From assembly GCA_021797225.1 (NCBI GenBank), contig JAKAAE010000100.1:1-6170 (forward strand): a DNA stretch of 6,170 nt, read 5' to 3'. This document shows, in pieces, positions 1-5,768 of this stretch; positions within the stretch are counted from its first letter, which is position 1, and every line of letters begins with the position of its first letter. The notes beneath the pieces are model-generated. The model did no database searches. It had not been told where the DNA came from and saw nothing but the letters and a program-made list of their open reading frames with translations. This stretch comes from Thermoplasmata archaeon (GTDB lineage Archaea; Thermoplasmatota; Thermoplasmata; Thermoplasmatales; Thermoplasmataceae). Position numbers and translations under genes: made by a program.

Positions 1-2
1 AT

Positions 3-47
3 AATCTTGTTTAAGATTTGCTATAATAGATAGTCTTAGATAAGATT
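3..47. promoter_or_regulatory. Two short dyads upstream of the transporter operon, possible operators
   Basis: The first dyad is AATCTT-GTTT-AAGATT (3-18), with perfect 6-bp arms. The second is TCTTA-GA-TAAGA (34-45), with perfect 5-bp arms. The heptamer TAAGATT occurs in both (12-18 and 41-47), exactly 29 bp apart. The second dyad ends directly against the TATA box at 49-56, covering the place where TFB would contact DNA. A regulator bound there could block or assist TFB. The shared half-site sequence is seen directly; the operator role is inference. In such AT-rich DNA short dyads also arise by chance, and the window edge hides whatever lies further upstream. Confidence 0.35.
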
Positions 48-48
48 A

Positions 49-56
49 TTTAAATA
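49..56 (+). promoter_or_regulatory. TATA box for the TauE-MFS operon
   Basis: TTTAAATA matches the archaeal TATA consensus. Its centre is about 24.5 nt before the ATG at 77, which puts the expected transcription start at or within a base or two of that A. The transcript would therefore be leaderless. No Shine-Dalgarno sequence precedes the ATG, in agreement with this. Confidence 0.7.
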
Positions 57-76
57 TCATAATTGCATGTATAATT

Positions 77-838
77 ATGTATTTATTTTTCCTGGAATTT
101 GTTGTATTGGGAATAATAGTTGGGGCACTAACAGGCGTCCTTGGTTCAACCGGTGTTGTTGCGGTTGTTCCTGCACTAATAATTATAAATTCTGAATTAC
201 CGCAGGATGCCATAGGCACAAGCCTATTGATAGATGTTATTACCTCGCTCATTGTTGCCTACGTATATTTCAGGAGGGGCAGGGTAAACATCAAAAAAGG
301 AATACCTATGATTATAGGCGCAATAATCGGCTCACAGATTGGTGTCAGGGTAGCTTTCCTCATTCCGCCTGTATATATAAAAATAGGATTTGCCGTTTTT
401 ATAATTGCCATGGGCATTTATTCGTTAATCAGGAAGAAAAATTTGTCCCAAAATGAAAGCAGGAAAAATATAAAAAATATAAATATAAATGCATATGGAG
501 TAGTTTTAATTTCAATACCTATAGGGCTAGCAACCGGAATACTTGGAGCCAGTGGAGGAATAATGTTTCTTATCATAGCAATTTTAATACTTAAACTGGA
601 TATAAAAACTGCAGTCGGAACGGCAACGTTTGCAATGATAATCTCAGCTTTCTCGGGTACTATAGGATACCTTATTATCGGGCATATAGTAATTCTGGCT
701 GCTATTATTATAGGCATAGTATCCATAATATCAGGATTTATCTTTTCCCGGATAGGAAATAATTTAAATCCCCTAACCACATATAAAATTCTGGGGATAG
801 TTTTTATAATAATAGGGATAGTTCAAATAATTTTGTGA
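77..838 (+). CDS. TauE/SafE (YfcA-like) family membrane permease
   Basis: Predicted integral membrane transporter of the TauE/SafE family. Known members move small anions such as sulfite, sulfoacetate or other organosulfur and carboxylate compounds across the cytoplasmic membrane; the substrate here cannot be read from sequence. The 253-residue length is normal. The protein is almost wholly hydrophobic, with roughly eight membrane segments in two halves joined by a polar loop at 119-137 rich in Lys and Asn. The halves are an internal repeat: GALTGVLGSTG (16-26) matches GLATGILGASGG (150-161), and DAIGTSLLIDVITS (44-57) matches TAVGTATFAMIISA (178-191). The ATG at 77 is supported by the TATA box 24-25 nt upstream, implying a leaderless mRNA. 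It is followed after 9 nt by the MFS gene, so the two are almost certainly co-transcribed. The family is secure; the substrate is unknown. Confidence 0.88.
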   Translation: MYLFFLEFVVLGIIVGALTGVLGSTGVVAVVPALIIINSELPQDAIGTSLLIDVITSLIVAYVYFRRGRVNIKKGIPMIIGAIIGSQIGVRVAFLIPPVYIKIGFAVFIIAMGIYSLIRKKNLSQNESRKNIKNININAYGVVLISIPIGLATGILGASGGIMFLIIAILILKLDIKTAVGTATFAMIISAFSGTIGYLIIGHIVILAAIIIGIVSIISGFIFSRIGNNLNPLTTYKILGIVFIIIGIVQIIL

Positions 839-840
839 GG
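837..840 (+). promoter_or_regulatory. Shine-Dalgarno site for the MFS gene
   Basis: GAGG overlaps the stop codon of the upstream permease and lies 7 nt before the ATG at 848. It supports that ATG rather than the out-of-frame ATG at 841. Internal genes of the operon would need such a site because only the first gene can be leaderless. Confidence 0.55.
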
Positions 841-847
841 ATGGGTC

Positions 848-2071
848 ATGATTGTAAAAGATTATAAATGGATTGCTCTTATTATAATGAGTATTTCGGA
901 ATTAATGGTTATGAGCTTATGGTTCAGTGCATCTGCCGTAGCACCTGAACTTGCTACTATCTGGGGTATTTCCGGAATAGGTACGCTTATTGTAACCCTG
1001 ATGGTACAGTTTGGTTTTGTGGCAGGTGCTCTGATAAGTGCTTCCCTTGGACTTGCAGATAAAATTAATCCGAGAAAATTGTTTGCATTTTCAGCCCTCA
1101 TGAGCGCGTTATTCACAGTAATGTTTGTATTTCTATATCATTATTTTTTTATTGAAATGATTTTGATGTTGTTAACCGGTATTATGATGGCAGGTATTTA
1201 TCCTGTTGCTGTTTTGATTGTATCAAGCTGGTTTCCATCAAGACGGGGTTTAGCTCTTGGTATTGTTATTGCAGGGCTTACACTTGGATCTGCATTGCCA
1301 CACATAATACTGGATTTGCCATTTATCCGAGAATGGGAAGCGCTTCTGGAATTTTCCTCAATGTTATCGCTTTTAGGCGGGGCTATGGTTTTCTTGATCT
1401 TGCGTGATAATAAAAAATATATGAATGCGCCTAAATTTAAATGGGATACAATTAAACTGATAATCAGAAATAAACCTGTAATGCTTGCAAATTATGGCTA
1501 TTTCGGGCATATGTGGGAACTTTATGCCATGTGGACATGGATTCCCGTGTTTATATTTTCCAGCTTTGCCTTTTATTATACAGGGAGTAAGTTATTATTT
1601 ATGGTTGGTATTGTTTCATTTTCAATCATTGGGCTCTCCGGAGTTGTCGGGTCTATACTGGGGGGCCTAATATCAGATAGAATCGGAAGAACATTATCAA
1701 CATCAATCTATCTAGGCATAAGTGGAACTTCTGCAGTATTAATAGGTTTAACCTACAGGTCTGCACCATTTATTACAATAATTGTGGGAATTATATGGGG
1801 AATAACCGTAATAGCAGATTCAGCACAATTTTCAACAGCAGTTACAGAATTAAGCAGTAATAAAATAAGAGGAAGTGCATTAACATTTCAGATGGCACTG
1901 GGCTTTTTAATAACCGTTGGGTCAATTTATGCTATAGATATATTGAGAAATACTGTAGGTTGGCACTGGGCTTTTTCGTTTCTATCAATTGGACCATTAC
2001 TGGGAATAATTTCAATGATAAGGCTTAGATATAGAAATGAATCTTCATTGATGTGCAATGGTAAAAAATAA
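848..2071 (+). CDS. Major facilitator superfamily (MFS) transporter
   Basis: Secondary transporter of the cytoplasmic membrane, 407 residues, the usual size for a 12-segment MFS protein. The MFS signature loop occurs in both halves: GLADKINPRK (68-77) between segments 2 and 3, and GGLISDRIGR (272-281) between segments 8 and 9. SSWFPSRRGLALG (126-138) is the WFP..RG.A.G motif seen in nitrate/nitrite-type and related anion-type MFS proteins. GYFGHMWELYAMWTW (217-231) and ADSAQFSTAVTEL (323-335) are, from memory, typical of a widespread uncharacterised MFS branch. A charged central loop lies at about 186-208. The gene starts 9 nt after the TauE-family gene, with a GAGG ribosome site, so the two form an operon; pairing suggests related substrates or one carrier for uptake and one for export. 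Substrate unknown: organic or inorganic anions are the best guess. Confidence 0.88.
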   Translation: MIVKDYKWIALIIMSISELMVMSLWFSASAVAPELATIWGISGIGTLIVTLMVQFGFVAGALISASLGLADKINPRKLFAFSALMSALFTVMFVFLYHYFFIEMILMLLTGIMMAGIYPVAVLIVSSWFPSRRGLALGIVIAGLTLGSALPHIILDLPFIREWEALLEFSSMLSLLGGAMVFLILRDNKKYMNAPKFKWDTIKLIIRNKPVMLANYGYFGHMWELYAMWTWIPVFIFSSFAFYYTGSKLLFMVGIVSFSIIGLSGVVGSILGGLISDRIGRTLSTSIYLGISGTSAVLIGLTYRSAPFITIIVGIIWGITVIADSAQFSTAVTELSSNKIRGSALTFQMALGFLITVGSIYAIDILRNTVGWHWAFSFLSIGPLLGIISMIRLRYRNESSLMCNGKK

Positions 2072-2273
2072 TTCATAGGTGATTATCAGTGTTATGATAG
2101 ATTTGTAACGACAGGTTGCTTGATCAAATATGCAACCTTGAATGGGCACAATAGAACCGCATGCATTTATATTCATTAGATATGCTGTATGATTGAGTAG
2201 AACCAACCTTAAAAAGAACAGACATAGCAATGATGACTGAGTTTGAACTTATTTGTTCCTGCCTATTAAAACA
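2072..2273. other. Convergent intergenic gap, possible decayed mobile-element tail
   Basis: This gap lies between the ends of the MFS gene and cbiD. No convincing gene is present. A 61-codon minus-strand frame spans most of it (2045-2230) and includes the peptide NINACGSIVPIQGC. NACG followed by a short variable tail is reminiscent of the C-termini of archaeal IS605-type TnpB proteins. The resemblance is only a few residues long, no zinc-finger or catalytic part is present, and no terminal structure could be matched. It is recorded as a weak possibility. A TTCTTTTT tract on the minus strand (2211-2218) could end the cbi operon transcript. Confidence 0.2.
2113..2138. repeat. Inverted repeat, 7-bp stem with 12-nt loop
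   Basis: AGGTTGC (2113-2119) pairs perfectly with GCAACCT (2132-2138). The loop contains the small palindrome TTGATCAA (2120-2127, overlapping by its flank only). No T-run follows on either strand, so it is not a classic intrinsic terminator. It is the strongest stem in the 202-nt gap between two convergent genes. It could protect a 3' end, or be a relic of a transposon end hairpin. Confidence 0.4.
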
Positions 2274-3338
2274 TCAATATGTATTTTTTATAATTTCAAC
2301 TGAAATAATGATCTTACCACCGATATAATTATTCATGTTTTCAACACATTTCTTTTTAATTTCCTCTATGAATTTATCGCCATACCCAATGATTCCCATT
2401 ACTTCAAGTACTGTATTTGAATTTCTGATTTTATCCACAATACTACTATCATAGCCGCAAGAGGATGCCACTGAAGCAAGAAAATTGAAATTTACGCCAC
2501 TCTTGGATGAATGGAGGTCCATATTGTTGTCCGCCAGTTTTGACATCTTTCCAGGCATACCGGCAACAATAACCTTTTTTATTCCAGCATCCACGGCACG
2601 TTTTAACGAGAAGCCCAGGAAATCACCGATCTCAATAAACTGCTCATCATGCAGATCGGGGAATAATTTTTTAACTGCAGAATCACTCCTTCCACCTGTG
2701 CTGAATATTAGTACGTCCATGCCCATTCTAGATGCGACTCGTATCCCCAGAACTATTGAGGCCTTCCATGAGGAATCAGAAAATGGTATCACTATTCCCC
2801 TGGTTCCAAGTATCGATATACCACCTATTATGCCAAGCTTCGGATTGCAGGTATTTTTTGCAACCTCACGTCCTCCCGGGGCAGATACAGTAACCTTTAC
2901 CCCTCCAGGGATGCCATAAGCTTCGATAATTTCTCCCACAGCACTGCGGATCATCTTTAATGGAACGGGATTTATTGCAGGATTCCCGGGCTGTACTGGC
3001 AAACCCTGTTTTGTAACAGTGCCGATCCCCTCTCCTCCAGCTACTATTATGCCAGGTTCTTTTTTAAGTTCTACTCTTGAATATATATCAAGTCCGGTTG
3101 TAACATCTGGGTCATCACCCCCGTCCTTTTTAACAGATGCAATGCAGAAGTCTTTCTCTATCCTCTGATTTTCTATTATAAAACTTGCTGTTTTTTTTAT
3201 AGGGAGATTGATTTCCACATTCTTTACTATTTTTCCTGTTACAAGCATTAAAAGGGCTGCTTTGGTTGCCGCTGTAGCACATGCACCGGTTGTATATCCG
3301 TATCTTAAATTTGTTCTGTCCGGATTTTCAATATACAT
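2274..3338 (-). CDS. cbiD: Cobalt-precorrin-5B C1-methyltransferase CbiD
   Basis: Cytosolic enzyme of the anaerobic cobalamin pathway that uses S-adenosylmethionine to methylate C1 of the corrin ring at the stage where the C20 fragment is lost. Family hallmarks are clear: LRYGYTTGACATAATKAA (11-28), KKDGGDDPDVTTG (70-82), GGEGIGTVTKQGLPVQPGNP (101-120), and NPKLGIIGGISILGTRGIV (165-183). Length is 354 residues, normal for the family. I chose the ATG at 3338: CbiD homologues begin shortly before the RYGYTTGAC motif, and this ATG overlaps the cbiC stop by 11 nt, a layout that favours translational coupling. An upstream in-frame ATG at 3389 would add 17 residues and overlap cbiC by 62 nt. It is the last gene of the operon after cbiJ and cbiC. 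CbiD belongs to the cobalt-early pathway, so the neighbouring enzymes probably act on cobalt-containing intermediates. Confidence 0.95.
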   Translation of the reverse strand: MYIENPDRTNLRYGYTTGACATAATKAALLMLVTGKIVKNVEINLPIKKTASFIIENQRIEKDFCIASVKKDGGDDPDVTTGLDIYSRVELKKEPGIIVAGGEGIGTVTKQGLPVQPGNPAINPVPLKMIRSAVGEIIEAYGIPGGVKVTVSAPGGREVAKNTCNPKLGIIGGISILGTRGIVIPFSDSSWKASIVLGIRVASRMGMDVLIFSTGGRSDSAVKKLFPDLHDEQFIEIGDFLGFSLKRAVDAGIKKVIVAGMPGKMSKLADNNMDLHSSKSGVNFNFLASVASSCGYDSSIVDKIRNSNTVLEVMGIIGYGDKFIEEIKKKCVENMNNYIGGKIIISVEIIKNTY

Positions 3339-3927
3339 GTATATACGCTTCCATGGCATTGAATATGGCAGCAGCAACTGCGGATCCACCCTTTCTGCTC
3401 AGATTTGTTATAAAATTCCCCTTGAACGCAAGGAGTTTAGATTTAGACTCCAGTGCAGATACAAAACCAACGGGAACCCCTATGATCAATTCTGGATAGC
3501 ATGATTCCCTATCCACAGATTCTAGTAAAGATAGAAGGGCCGTGGGTGCGTCCCCTATTATATATACGGCATCAGGATATTCCCTGCATGCCTTTTTTAT
3601 TGAGATATATGACCTTGAGAGTCCACTATTTTTTGCCTCTTCTATTACATCCAGATCATTAATGAAACATTTTCTCTTTGAATGTCCTGGAATTCCGGCA
3701 TATACCATGTTGATATCCGTTATTACCATCTTACCATCTCTAATGTACTGGAGAGAATCCTCAAAATGCCGTGAAAAAACAAGTGATTTTCCAATATCAA
3801 AATCCGCAGTTGCATGCACAGTCCTTACTATAATATCAGATTTTAATGATCTGTCCAGCCCCATTTCACTCCTGATATACGCAAAACTTCTGGAATAAAT
3901 CTCTGAAGGATTCATGGTGCCATCCAT
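3328..3927 (-). CDS. cbiC: Cobalt-precorrin-8 methylmutase CbiC (CobH family)
   Basis: Moves the methyl group from C11 to C12 of the corrin ring, giving cobyrinic acid or its cobalt form. The protein has 199 residues, close to the usual size. RTVHATADFD (35-44) carries the expected catalytic histidine, H38, known from CobH. Other family motifs are DINMVYAGI (71-79), GDAPTALL (125-132), VPVGFVSALESK (141-152) and the C-terminal SRKGGSAVAAA (177-187). From memory the third motif is usually GNAPTAL, so D126 in place of Asn is mildly unusual. The start at 3927 is 2 nt after the cbiJ stop, with GGGGAT about 9 nt before it as a possible ribosome site. A second in-frame ATG at 3915 would shorten the protein by 4 residues and cannot be excluded. 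The 3' end overlaps cbiD by 11 nt. Confidence 0.95.
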   Translation of the reverse strand: MDGTMNPSEIYSRSFAYIRSEMGLDRSLKSDIIVRTVHATADFDIGKSLVFSRHFEDSLQYIRDGKMVITDINMVYAGIPGHSKRKCFINDLDVIEEAKNSGLSRSYISIKKACREYPDAVYIIGDAPTALLSLLESVDRESCYPELIIGVPVGFVSALESKSKLLAFKGNFITNLSRKGGSAVAAAIFNAMEAYIHVY

Positions 3928-3929
3928 AA

Positions 3930-4679
3930 TTATTTTATCCCCATATCATTTAAAATCTTTTTTATTTCCATGGGGTTCCCTGCCTTTAATTTCCAAGGGA
4001 AATTTTTCCTGGATATTATTATGACATTGATGTCCAGTGAGAGGGCCGCTTTGACCTTTGGCTCTGCATTGAAGCCACTATCCTTGGTAATCAGTGTATC
4101 TATCCTGTAGTATTCCATTAATGCCCTGTTAAGATTCTCATCAAAATTCCCCTCCATTGCAATTATATGATCCTTTTTAATTCCCATTTTTATTAGAAAT
4201 TCAATATTTTCAGGATCGGGGATTATGCGCACATATACATTACGTTCATCAATAATGTTTTTTAAACACCATATATACTTTATTCCTGTGGTAATAAATA
4301 TATTATGTCCACGCATTGCCATTTCCCCTGCTTCATGATAGTTATTCGCGTAGAATATTCTTATATTATTTATTTTAATGTTATCCCTTTCATATCTGAT
4401 AAGCGGAATCCCGATGTCTTCGGCCACCCTTATACATGTTTCATGGAGTGAATTAGCATATGGGTGTGACCCATCTATCAATACTTTAATAGAATTTTTC
4501 CTGCATAATGTTATAATTGAATCGTATTCAAGTTTTCCCATTATGCTCCTTATACCTTCAGACCTCAATTTTGAAACTCCATCATCTGTTGTAGCAGTTG
4601 CAAGAATGTCAAAACCGTAACCTGAAAGGTCACTTGCAAGTTTTCTTGAGTCTGATGTCCCGTCAAACAGTAAGATCAT
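3930..4679 (-). CDS. cbiJ: Cobalt-precorrin-6A reductase CbiJ (CobK family)
   Basis: Reduces the corrin ring of (cobalt-)precorrin-6A to precorrin-6B with a nicotinamide cofactor, the step after CbiD. The 249-residue length fits the family. Motifs in order: GTSDSRKLA near the N-terminus (7-15, the nucleotide-binding part), DGSHPYA (69-75, matching the family D.THP.A), TTGIK (130-134), RIIPDP (151-156), AMEGNFDENLN (174-184) and TKDSG (198-202) followed by AEPKVKAA. The ATG at 4679 lies 9 nt after the stop of the zinc-ribbon gene, with AGGT 9 nt before it as a weak ribosome site. Only 2 nt separate it from cbiC. The neighbouring CbiD points to the cobalt-early pathway, hence CbiJ rather than CobK. 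Confidence 0.92.
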   Translation of the reverse strand: MILLFDGTSDSRKLASDLSGYGFDILATATTDDGVSKLRSEGIRSIMGKLEYDSIITLCRKNSIKVLIDGSHPYANSLHETCIRVAEDIGIPLIRYERDNIKINNIRIFYANNYHEAGEMAMRGHNIFITTGIKYIWCLKNIIDERNVYVRIIPDPENIEFLIKMGIKKDHIIAMEGNFDENLNRALMEYYRIDTLITKDSGFNAEPKVKAALSLDINVIIISRKNFPWKLKAGNPMEIKKILNDMGIK

Positions 4680-4688
4680 GTTTCAGAC

Positions 4689-4877
4689 CTAATTTTTCCC
4701 TGCTCGCAATTCTTTCTGGAATTTTTCAATATCCTTTAATCTTACTTCTAGAACAAAGGCACCCACATAGTTGCAATCGTCACATTTATAGACAGGTCCT
4801 GCAATTCCACCGGCGACCCAGTTGAGCTTCAGCGAACCACAATGAGGACATATCCTTACATTCTTGTACTCATCCAT
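4689..4877 (-). CDS. Small zinc-ribbon protein, function unknown
   Basis: A 62-residue protein with one zinc ribbon: CPHC at residues 10-13 and CDDC at 32-35, separated by an 18-residue loop that contains GGIAGP. Four cysteines in this arrangement should bind one zinc ion. A charged, probably helical tail follows (RLKDIEKFQKEL). No other domain or membrane segment is visible. I chose the ATG at 4877 because the TATA box at 4899-4906 is centred about 25 nt upstream, giving a leaderless start. An in-frame ATG at 4889 would add 4 residues (MCLH) but would lie too close to the TATA box to be on the mRNA. It is the first gene of the cbiJ-cbiC-cbiD operon, 9 nt from cbiJ. It may be a nucleic-acid-binding or metal-related accessory protein, or an unrelated passenger; the sequence does not decide. 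Confidence 0.8.
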   Translation of the reverse strand: MDEYKNVRICPHCGSLKLNWVAGGIAGPVYKCDDCNYVGAFVLEVRLKDIEKFQKELRAGKN

Positions 4878-4898
4878 ATGTAAACACATATTGAAACC

Positions 4899-4906
4899 AT
4901 ATTTAA
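4899..4906 (-). promoter_or_regulatory. TATA box for the zinc-ribbon and cbi operon
   Basis: On the minus strand the sequence reads GTTAAATATGG, with TTAAATAT as the box. Its centre is 25-26 nt before the ATG at 4877, the same spacing seen at the other promoters in this window. It implies one leaderless transcript covering the zinc-ribbon gene, cbiJ, cbiC and cbiD. Confidence 0.6.
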
Positions 4907-4924
4907 CTATTTTCAGGATAGCTC

Positions 4925-4935
4925 TTGTTATACAA
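4925..4935. promoter_or_regulatory. Small dyad in the divergent promoter region
   Basis: TTGT-TAT-ACAA is a perfect 4-bp-arm dyad. It lies between the two divergent TATA boxes, about 19 nt upstream of the box for the cbi operon and about 35 nt from the box for the hydratase. It is short enough to be chance; it is listed because no other symmetric element stands out in this control region. Confidence 0.2.
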
Positions 4936-4969
4936 TGTTAAGTAAAGATTAAACAGATGGAATAGTAAG

Positions 4970-4977
4970 TATTTAAT
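4970..4977 (+). promoter_or_regulatory. TATA box for the enoyl-CoA hydratase gene
   Basis: TATTTAAT is centred 24-25 nt before the ATG at 4998. It indicates leaderless initiation there. It also rules against an in-frame TTG at 4977, which overlaps the box itself. Confidence 0.6.
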
Positions 4978-4997
4978 TGGATTATGAATATATATAC

Positions 4998-5750
4998 ATG
5001 GAATATACAGATATAAATCTTGTAGAGGATGGTAATACACGTATTATATATTTTAACAGGGAAGGGCACCTGAATACAGTAACAGAACACATGGTTGATG
5101 AGATCATTCACGCAATGAAAAGTGTTGTTGATAGCAGCAGATCAATCATAATTGGTGGAAGAAATAATTTTTCCGCAGGTGCAGACATTGCGCAATTCCA
5201 ATATATTGATGCACGTAATGCATATGATTTCCATCTAAAGCTCAATGAACTTGCCCTATTTTTCAGAAATTATCCAAGACCGGTAATATCGTTTCTCAAC
5301 GGATACGTGCTTGGAGGCGGTCTTGAGCTTTCACTTTCAACGGATATCAGAATATGTTCCAGAAAAGCAATCCTGGGCCAGCCAGAAATAAACCTGGGTA
5401 TCAATGCGGGTGCGGGCGGCAATGTCATACTTCCCTCTGTTATAGGACGTAATAGAGCTCTGTATATGATACTTACCGGGGAAAAGATTACTGCATTACA
5501 GGCATACGATTTCGGGCTTGTAGATCTCCTTTCTGATGACCCTGAGGCAGAGGCTAGAAGAATAGCAGAAATAATAAATAACATGCCGGAACATGCCGTA
5601 TCCATAACAAAGCATGCGGTAAATACCAGTACAGACAGTAACATTGAACTGAAACTTGATTACGAGGCTGCACTTTTCGGTATCCTGCAATCCGAAAAAG
5701 ATACAAAAGAGAGAATAGATAAATTTATGCAGAAAAAAAGAAGCAAATAA
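4998..5750 (+). CDS. Enoyl-CoA hydratase/isomerase (crotonase) family protein
   Basis: Crotonase-fold enzyme, expected to add water reversibly to a trans-2-enoyl-CoA in the cytosol, as in fatty-acid or amino-acid breakdown. At 250 residues it is a standard single-domain member. FSAGADI (58-64) gives the first oxyanion-hole residue. GGGLELSLSTDIRI (106-119) gives the second, with catalytic glutamate E110, and GQPEINLG (127-134) gives the second glutamate, E130. The 20-residue spacing equals that of E144 and E164 in rat mitochondrial crotonase, so true hydratase activity is likely. GAGGN (138-142) and IGRNRALYMILTGE (149-162) are also typical. The ATG at 4998 is preferred over an in-frame TTG at 4977 because of the TATA box and because homologues start just before such a strand. 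It stands alone on its strand; acyl chain specificity is unknown. Confidence 0.92.
   Translation: MEYTDINLVEDGNTRIIYFNREGHLNTVTEHMVDEIIHAMKSVVDSSRSIIIGGRNNFSAGADIAQFQYIDARNAYDFHLKLNELALFFRNYPRPVISFLNGYVLGGGLELSLSTDIRICSRKAILGQPEINLGINAGAGGNVILPSVIGRNRALYMILTGEKITALQAYDFGLVDLLSDDPEAEARRIAEIINNMPEHAVSITKHAVNTSTDSNIELKLDYEAALFGILQSEKDTKERIDKFMQKKRSK
5733..5739 (-). terminator. Possible T-tract terminator for the Rieske gene
   Basis: On the minus strand, 14 nt past the Rieske stop codon, there is a run of seven T preceded by CTTC. Archaeal RNA polymerase can stop at such T-tracts without a hairpin. The tract lies inside the last codons of the convergent hydratase gene, where it encodes Lys. Confidence 0.35.
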
Positions 5751-5751
5751 A

Positions 5752-5768
5752 TTTTATTCTTCTATTTC
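5752..5768 (+). terminator. Possible T-rich terminator for the hydratase gene
   Basis: Immediately after the hydratase stop codon the plus strand reads TTTTATTCTTCTATTT, a T-rich stretch of the type used for archaeal intrinsic termination. It lies within the 3' end of the opposing Rieske gene. Confidence 0.35.

Noticed and set aside
2045..2230. Minus-strand 61-codon frame taken as a gene
   Set aside because: It overlaps the end of the MFS gene, has no promoter or ribosome site, and its composition does not resemble a normal protein. Only the short NACG-like peptide is kept as a weak relic hypothesis.
2243..2260. GAAC-TTATTT-GTTC hairpin as a terminator for cbiD
   Set aside because: The stem is only 4 bp and no T-run follows it directly on the minus strand; the TTCTTTTT tract at 2211-2218 is a better, though still weak, candidate.
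2467..2473. GCCACTG, the core of the B12-box found in cobalamin riboswitches, lying within the cbi operon
   Set aside because: It lies inside the cbiD coding region on the opposite strand, far from any 5' end. The rest of the B12-box consensus and the riboswitch stems are absent, so it is a chance heptamer.
2485..2919. Plus-strand 144-codon open frame opposite cbiD
   Set aside because: It runs antisense to clear CbiD motifs; its Pro- and Ser-rich translation is the mirror of the CbiD codons, and no promoter precedes it.
3339..3389. Longer cbiD start at 3389
   Set aside because: It would overlap cbiC by 62 nt and add residues not expected before the conserved RYGYTTGAC motif. The ATG at 3338 gives a usual short overlap and family-like length.
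4977..4997. TTG start at 4977 adding seven residues to the enoyl-CoA hydratase
   Set aside because: The TTG overlaps the TATA box at 4970-4977, so it could not be on the mRNA made from that promoter. The ATG at 4998 fits homologue N-termini.
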